Program-made: the position numbers and the translations under genes | Shown here: in pieces, positions 58,090 to 64,000 of the stretch | Position numbering within the stretch: the stretch's first letter is position 1 | Layout of the letters: every line of letters begins with the position of its first letter | DNA from: Mallotus nudiflorus | Lineage: Eukaryota; Streptophyta; Magnoliopsida; Malpighiales; Euphorbiaceae | Length of the DNA stretch: 64,000 nucleotides | Reading direction: 5' to 3' | NCBI GenBank assembly: GCA_947683625.1 | Contig: CANTUR010000340.1 | Location: forward strand, 868,001-932,000 | Notes under the pieces: generated by a model | The model's database searches: none | Seen by the model: the letters and a program-made list of their open reading frames with translations, nothing else | What the model was told of the DNA's origin: nothing

Positions 58090-59372
58090 TGTTCTATTTT
58101 TCTTGCAATTGCAAGTGCCCATCGTATATTTTCACTAACCCATTATTTATTTTCTATTTTTCATATCATAGTTGCTTCAGTTTTCCATTCCACCATATCA
58201 AGAGACAAGCATGTTGCAAAGAAGAGCAATCCAATGATATAGAGTATTTTGTAAGTGAATACCAAGCTCCATTCCCATTATACTGTCATGAAGAAGGTAA
58301 GAAATTTCACTCCCTTTTTAAGAGAAATTTAATTCTTCCTGAGTATTTTGATGAAGACATATTGAGTAGGATTGGTTTAAAAGAGGATATTTTAGCAATG
58401 TGTGATCAATTAGGATGGAAAAAAATTATTGAGCTTAAATTAGATGTCTATAAAGTACTGGTGTGGGAATTTTACACCACTTTGAAGGTAGGGATAAAAA
58501 TGCAAAAAAAAAAATTCATGTAAATTTTTGGGCATTAGCCATCAAGTAAATTATGATGTCATGTATTAGGTATTTGGTTTCCATAGGACTGGAATTTATG
58601 AGCCCCCTCCAATTTTAAATTGCAAGATTTTTGGCAAGAGCTTATGGGGAGAGTTCATTATTTAGGTGGTCACTTATCCCTAAATGGGTTGATTATAAAC
58701 CATCATTATCTTATTATGCATAAGCTGATAGCCTATATAATTTTTGGAAAATATAAGATTAATAAAACTACTCATCATAAGCTTTTTATGTTGTGGTGTT
58801 TGCACACCAATGCTAGAGTTTGCACGACTTATTATGTTTTCTAAACACTTTTTCATATTGCCAATAACAATAAGGTTTTATTTTTTATGGGTCATATTAT
58901 TACTACCTTAGCATTGCATTTCATGCTTCTGACCCTTCTATTCTTCATATAGCTACCTTGACTCCTAATACTCTTAACCATTTTTTATTGTGTCGTGCTG
59001 AGATTATTACTAACACTATGGAATTAAGAGAGCGCAACACATGCTAGTGTTATTTGCTAAAGAGAAACTCTTATCACCAGGATGTGATTGACACATCCAA
59101 TGATGAAGAAGCCAATGAACCCAATGCTGATGATGACATGGTAAATGGGAATAATGTACAAGCAATCAATGCAAGGGAGACTGTGGGATGGCAACAAGTC
59201 TTAGCACATTTGACAACTTGGAGATGCGTATGAATGTTAGATTTGATGAACTCCAAGGTCTTGCTAATATGTTAGCTCAATGTCAAGCAACTCAAGAACG
59301 TCGCCTCCAATGCTATTTCATAGCATTAAGCTATAAGATTTCACCTCCTTCGTCACCTCATTCACTAAAGTG
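58090..59372 (+). pseudogene. Element A env-position ORF (ATHILA ORF-1-like), degenerate
   Basis: The frame at 58089-58523 contains KKFHSLFKRNLILPEYFDED, ILSRIGLKEDILAMCDQLGW and YKVLVWEFYTTLKVG. This is the pattern of the ATHILA ORF-1 family found between integrase and the 3' LTR of Athila elements. It continues in broken frames: VFGFHRTGIYEPPP (about 58570), ELMGRVHYLGGHLSLNGL and HKLIAYIIFGKYKINKTTHH (58640-58790). A tail near 59190-59370 reads MRMNVRFDELQGLANMLAQC. The hydrophobic start at 58089 is probably not the original N-terminus. Whether such ORFs ever acted as envelopes is unproven. Confidence 0.82.
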
Positions 59373-62013
59373 AGGGAAGTGTCCTTTTCACCTTACTAAT
59401 ATTCTTAATTTATTTTTATTTTATTTTCTTATCATTTTTGTGCTTGTATTTTGTGTTTCTTACTTAGTTTTCACATTGAGGGCAATGTGAAGATTAAGTG
59501 TGGGGGGGTACATTTGCATGGATTTTGCATTTAGTTTTTTTATTTTTTATATTAATTTTAATTTTAGAGTTATACTTGTTTGAATGTTAGCATTTACATA
59601 TTGAAAATTTTTGCTACCTATCCTTATGATAAGTAGAGCACATTGAATGTGATTTTCTTGTACATGTTTCATAATCTTTTTTTAATATTTAATTTGTGAT
59701 TTTTAAGTTAGGTTGATAATTTGTGGTTAAGGATTTTTGAAATTTTAATGAACTTAATGCTTACTTACTTTTGAATGATCAAATTTTGTGAGTTGATGGT
59801 TAAGAAAAATGCTTATAAGTGATACTCAATTTTTGATTCTTAGATGATCCTTGAGCCTCGCATATGGAATAGTAGCTTCATTAAAAAAAATCTCTCTTTT
59901 AATAAGGAGCAAATATTTAAATCACAATTTTCTTATGCTCCAAATCTACTCCAATGTTTTTAATAGAGTAAGAGTATCCAAAGGACCACTTTGCATTATC
60001 CATGCTTAGTACTTCGAGAACGGTGGGGGATTACTAAGAGTGGGAAGATTTGTTAGAGAGAATAAAAAAATAATGCGAGATGGAGTGTAAAACACAGTCA
60101 CTTGAAAAAAATTTAGTGTTGCTTTCTTTTATGTATTAGAATTTAGGGGTTGCTAAGGGTTAAGTGAGTAGTATCATTTGCTTTTGTTTTTCTTGTTTGT
60201 TAACTTATAAATTTCAAAACTTCAACAGTTAAGTTTTCTTTTCACTTGGTAAAACTTACGTCTTTGACCTTAAGTTATCAATTTAATTTTGAGTTATAAA
60301 GTTTTATATTAACTAAAGATTGCGATGGATAGACAAGTTTAGGTGACGAGGTTAGATGCACACCCAAGTGAAAAATGTACACAAATATTTTAAAAGAAAT
60401 TAGAATCAAATATATTTCAAAATGAAAGAAATAAGCCCTCGTGATAAAATCATAAATTAAAAAAATAAAATAAATAACTAATTATTTATTTATTTAAAAT
60501 AAAATAAAATAATACGGCAATGCCATTTCAAAGAGGCGTCACCTCAAAGCAAAGGAGCGTCGCCTCTTTACAAAGAGGTGTCATCTGTATAACCTAAGAA
60601 TGGGCTCAATGGTATGGGCTTGATCAACATAGTAAAAGAAATATAATAAACTATGTAAAAACCATGCAAATGCAACCAAAATTCATATAAAATTTTAACC
60701 AATATACTAAATTTTAATTAACAAAATACATAGAAATACTTACATCAGTCCTCTGATGAAGTGGCTGAAAAATGAACAAATTCAGAGCACAAAAATCTAA
60801 TTATATGAATAGTGATTTTAAATAGAAAAAAAATGCAGAAATATGAAATGAAACTAAACTCACATAAAATTTTGACTAACACATGAAATAGGAGCAAACA
60901 AAACAGATGGACATGTTTATGTAAAATGGCTAAAAGGAAAAAAAAAATTTGAGCACAAAATTTTTTTCTTATGAATAGTGACACCGGTGAAAGCAAAGTA
61001 GTGATGCCTCATCAAACAGGCGTCACCTCAACTCAAAAAGACGATGCCTCTATAATGAGGCACACCTGAGTTGCCTAGAACATATTCAATTTCAGAAAGA
61101 GTTCTGGTTTCTAATTTAAAATTGACTAATTTAAACAACTATAAACTTATGGATGAAAATAACAAAGATCTTACATAAAGTATAAAAGCAATATTCAAAA
61201 ATAAAGATTTCTTCTAAAGGTGAATTTGATTTTACAAAAATGATTGGCCCTCAGAAGTCTGGATTTGATTTCTACACCGTCCCAAATGCAAAAGCAGCTT
61301 TTTCATCTTAAGAATGAACTCCAAAATTTTCTTCTCTAATCTTTTTTCCTTTTTCCTCTTCTCTCTTTTTTCTCACTCCCTGTTTTCAACCTCTCTCAAA
61401 CCAAAAGTCCCATAGTCTCCCTAAAAGGTACCCTCTCTTTCCTCTTTTTTCTCCCTCTTAAGCCTCTCCTCTCCTTTTTTTTCAAATGCCCACCAAAACC
61501 ACTCTCACCTTCTCCTCACCATTCCCCATGCCCTCTCTGCTTTTTTCTTCCTTTTTTATTTTCTTTTACATCCAAAAATGTCTTAAATCTGGAGTAGGTC
61601 AACCTCAACTGCTACCATTAATGGCATTTAATATTGCATAGCATGGGTGTGAAAATGCCTAAGGAGAAGAGGTAATGCCTTTTCATTAAGGCGATCGCCT
61701 CTTTACCCAAGCCAAGTCTGGGCCTTTGGGTCAAAGAGCAATGGGCTTGGGCCTGGATATGTGTTTTGGGCTTTGGATATGGTATTTTAGGCTCTAGATA
61801 TGGTATTTTGGGCTTTTGAGGCAATTTTAAAGAAGTTTCAGGCTTCCTTTGCATTTCAAAACTAGTACTTTCTCATCATCAGGCTTTTATTGTAGGCCGA
61901 TCAAACTAAAAGTGTCCACAACAAGTTAAAGTTTACTAATGTGCTAAGTTGATTATAATGATAGCTATTCTCATGTGTTTGCTTAAGGACAAGCAAAAGT
62001 TTAAGTGTGGGAG
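59373..62013 (+). other. Element A 3' untranslated region with two Athila-type purine motifs
   Basis: 59480-59510 (TTGAGGGCAATGTGAAG then AAGTGTGGGGGGG) and 61976-62013 (AAGGACAAGCAAAAGTTTAA then GTGTGGGAG) are the conserved Athila purine-rich motifs. The second abuts the 3' LTR and is the polypurine tract. Between them, 60320-61900 has different texture: GAGGCGTCACCTC-like words at 60533, 61018 and 61660 and a C/T-rich stretch at 61310-61560. This may be a further, unresolved insertion. No gene is supported; the frames at 60745 and 61618 look like chance. Confidence 0.65.
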
Positions 62014-63237
62014 TGTTTGTTTGTGTGAAAATTGCATTGCTAGTTAAGTTGTTTATCTTGATAAGTTAAGCAGTTTTTATGTTTTATTTGGTTTCATATT
62101 ATTATTTTCAATATTTATTTTTCTTGTGTGTGTTGTAGGGTGTTTAGGACTCTCTAGGAAGAAATTTAGATGAAAATTGCATGTCCTGAAGGAGCAAATT
62201 GGCTGCCATTGCAACAAAGCATGTGTCTAAGAGTTGGAGGCTGCTGCAACAACAACAGCAACATAGAGAATTTGGGGCTGAGACAACAACAAAAATGTTA
62301 CTGTCATAGGCCCCCTTGTTTTGGAAAATTTTGGCACTTAAATGTGGCTTATTTAAAGAGGACTCTAGGAAATTTTTAAGGGATGAACTTCCTATAAATT
62401 GGAGAAATCAACACTAGAAAAGTGCAAGAAAAATGGGAGAACTCAAGAGAGATAAAGAGTTGAAGATTGAAGAGCACAAAATTTCTAATTTTTTTGTTTT
62501 CTTCTCTCCTCTTTATTCTTGTAATTTTCATGGGATGTTTTTATAGTTTTATTGAATACTTTTACATGTTAGGCTAAATTTATGTTGGTTAGGGATTGAT
62601 GATTTAACATGAATTAGTTTTTTCCTTTAATTAATGAATTATTAGTTCTTGCAAACTATATTTATTGTACTTATTATATGTTGATGCTTGATCACCATGA
62701 ACATGATTAAAATTAGGATTTTAGGTTGAGAGATCAAAATCTTAATGGAACTATAATTATAGATTTAAATTGTTTATAGGTAGAAATATCATAAGTAAAT
62801 TAACTTCAATCGGGTATAGGTCAATAAATATATATTTTCATTCAGAGAATTGAGTTCACAATGAGAGTTGGGATTTAATGTTCTTGTTTAAAGGTTATTA
62901 ATTAAAATTGGTTATTGTTTGAGAAAGATTAATTAACAATTTAAAATTACCCGAGATTTGCAAGACTAGTAAGTTCATTAATTAAGATTAACTAAGAATT
63001 GTGAAGATTTAATTCCTAACAATTGCATTCATCAATTGTTTATTCCTTTAGTTTAAGATTTAGTTTTATTTTATAAAATTCGTTTACTTTCTATTTGATT
63101 TTTTTTTTTTCTAAATTCTATATTCAATAGCCTTAAACAATAGAAAATTGAGTTAATAGGTGGTTAGAACAAATCTCTATAGAATGATATTTTTATATTA
63201 CTTGATGATATCGTACACTTACAGTCTTCCATCAACA
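62014..63237 (+). repeat. Element A 3' LTR (uninterrupted, 1224 bp)
   Basis: Starts TGTTTGTTTGTGTG and ends CATCAACA, followed by the target duplication TAATT (63238-63242). The start has one more TGTT unit than the 5' LTR. Confidence 0.93.
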
Positions 63238-63255
63238 TAATTGCCCTTAATAGAA

Positions 63256-64000
63256 TGTGCACATATCCATTATGTTTGATCATGACGCAAAGCGAAGCAC
63301 ATGCTTGTAAATTACATATCTGCATCTATTCATCCATATGATTTTTCATATATTCGTGAAACATCTGTCTAAGCAAATGTGCCTTTTATCCTTGTAAAAT
63401 TATGAACTTGTGCATAATATGTGAGAAAACATACCTGCTAAGGTACTGACAATAGTCATCTAGATATTTTAATTTATTTTATTTTTTAATATAATTTTAA
63501 TGAGTACAATACATTTTATTTTAATTGGTATGGTAGCTATTATACTAAAATTAATATTAAGAATTAGATTATTACTTTTTATATTGTAAATATTTATCAA
63601 TTTATTTATAAATACATATTAAGTTTAATTTAAATTGTAATCTCTTAAAATTATAATTGATGAAATTAAAAAAACTATGAGTTAATAATATGAACAATAT
63701 TTGCTTCAACGTATCATAAAATAAATGGTGCACCAGAGTATGTTTCCAAGATGACAGTAGTGTTGTACAATTATGTAAAAGCAATATAGGTGCAAGACTT
63801 ACATTTAATTCTCACAGTTGTCATTTAAAGGAGTCTGTAAGCCCATAAAGAGAAGTTTATAGTCCATAAATAATTTAAATGGTAAAAAATATAGATATCT
63901 TGTTTAAAAAGATTAGAGATTTAAGTCTTTAACCCCAACGTAGCAACACTATATGATTACGTAACAGAAATATAGGTGCAAGACTCATCTTTGATTATAG
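63256..64000. other. AT-rich spacer right of the nest
   Basis: No gene or recognisable element. TGCAAGACTTACATTTAATT at 63792 and TGCAAGACTCATCTTTGATT near 63976 are two related words in the last 220 bases, a possible short duplication. Confidence 0.7.

Larger units (their letters stand above)
17538..63237 (+). mobile_element. Element A: Athila-like Ty3/gypsy retrotransposon hosting the nest
   Basis: TSD TAATT at 17533-17537 and 63238-63242. LTRs begin TGTTTGTGTG / TGTTTGTTTG and both end CATCAACA. An Athila-type primer-binding site follows the 5' LTR. Own sequence, in order: 5' LTR 17538-20268 (with a solo-LTR insertion), gag from 20403, insertion B 21761-25483, protease, RT, RNase H, integrase to 28917, a nested block 28918-57004, the integrase remainder 57005-57440, an env-position ORF relic to about 59372, a 3' region and the 3' LTR 62014-63237. 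Without insertions the element would be about 12.4 kb, typical for Athila. Many stops make it inactive. Confidence 0.93.

Noticed and set aside
58089..58200. Hydrophobic N-terminus of the 144-residue frame as an envelope signal peptide
   Set aside because: Encoded by T-rich spacer before the conserved part; probably a chance extension.
1..64000. tRNA, rRNA, snRNA or microRNA genes
   Set aside because: I looked for tRNA-like TTC-loop words and conserved snRNA or rRNA strings and saw none; only tRNA-complementary primer sites of the retroelements are present.

Overview
The window is nuclear DNA of a flowering plant, probably a eudicot. It is AT-rich and has one short intron-rich gene in a plant-type context. 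Almost everything else is LTR retrotransposon sequence in several layers of nesting. I see nothing bacterial, viral-genomic or CRISPR-like. No species call is justified.

Layout. 1-1700 is AT-rich spacer with a tandemly duplicated module that contains a large palindrome. 1703-4400 (minus strand) is the only intact cellular gene: a six-exon gene for the spliceosomal protein SmE (88 aa), with a 5'-UTR intron, a telo-box and a TATA box. 4600-7640 is decayed repeats: a GAGCTCG-rich element, a possible MITE, a copia relic in which gag is joined directly to reverse transcriptase, and long (AT)n. 7640-15540 is a minus-strand Ty3/gypsy element (E) of TAT type with 340-bp LTRs. 15541-16862 is spacer.

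16854-63255 is one nested block that can be taken apart by its target-site duplications (TSDs). (1) A Mutator-type MITE (9-bp TSD TTAATAGAA, now 46 kb apart) was hit near its right end by (2) an Athila-like element A (17538-63237, TSD TAATT). A carries a 1.5-kb solo LTR in its 5' LTR (18314-19815), a minus-strand chromovirus-like deletion derivative B in gag-pro (21761-25483, TSD AATGC) and a second copy of the solo LTR in integrase (28918-57004). (3) That second solo LTR was hit by (4) an Ogre/TAT-like element C (29457-55983, TSD CTTAA). C in turn was hit by (5) a minus-strand TAT-like element D (34423-44928). As a check, the 2731-bp 5' LTR of A, less its 1502-bp insertion and 5-bp duplication, is 1224 bp, the length of its 3' LTR.

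The three TAT-type elements (C, D, E) share a plan. Gag-pol lies on one strand, and C and D carry two RNase H domains. A gene-like region lies on the opposite strand between integrase and the 3' LTR, and a tandem-repeat array lies near the 3' LTR. The antisense regions resemble Transposase_28 (E), plant mobile domain (C and D) and a DUF7745-like protein (D). In D they have their own TATA boxes, start codons and small GT-AG introns.

The most novel signal I found is a family of about ten short hairpins in C and D. They always point in the antisense-gene direction and cluster at the pol/antisense-gene border. Their arms differ in sequence but stay largely complementary. All retroelement reading frames are broken by stops; none looks competent.
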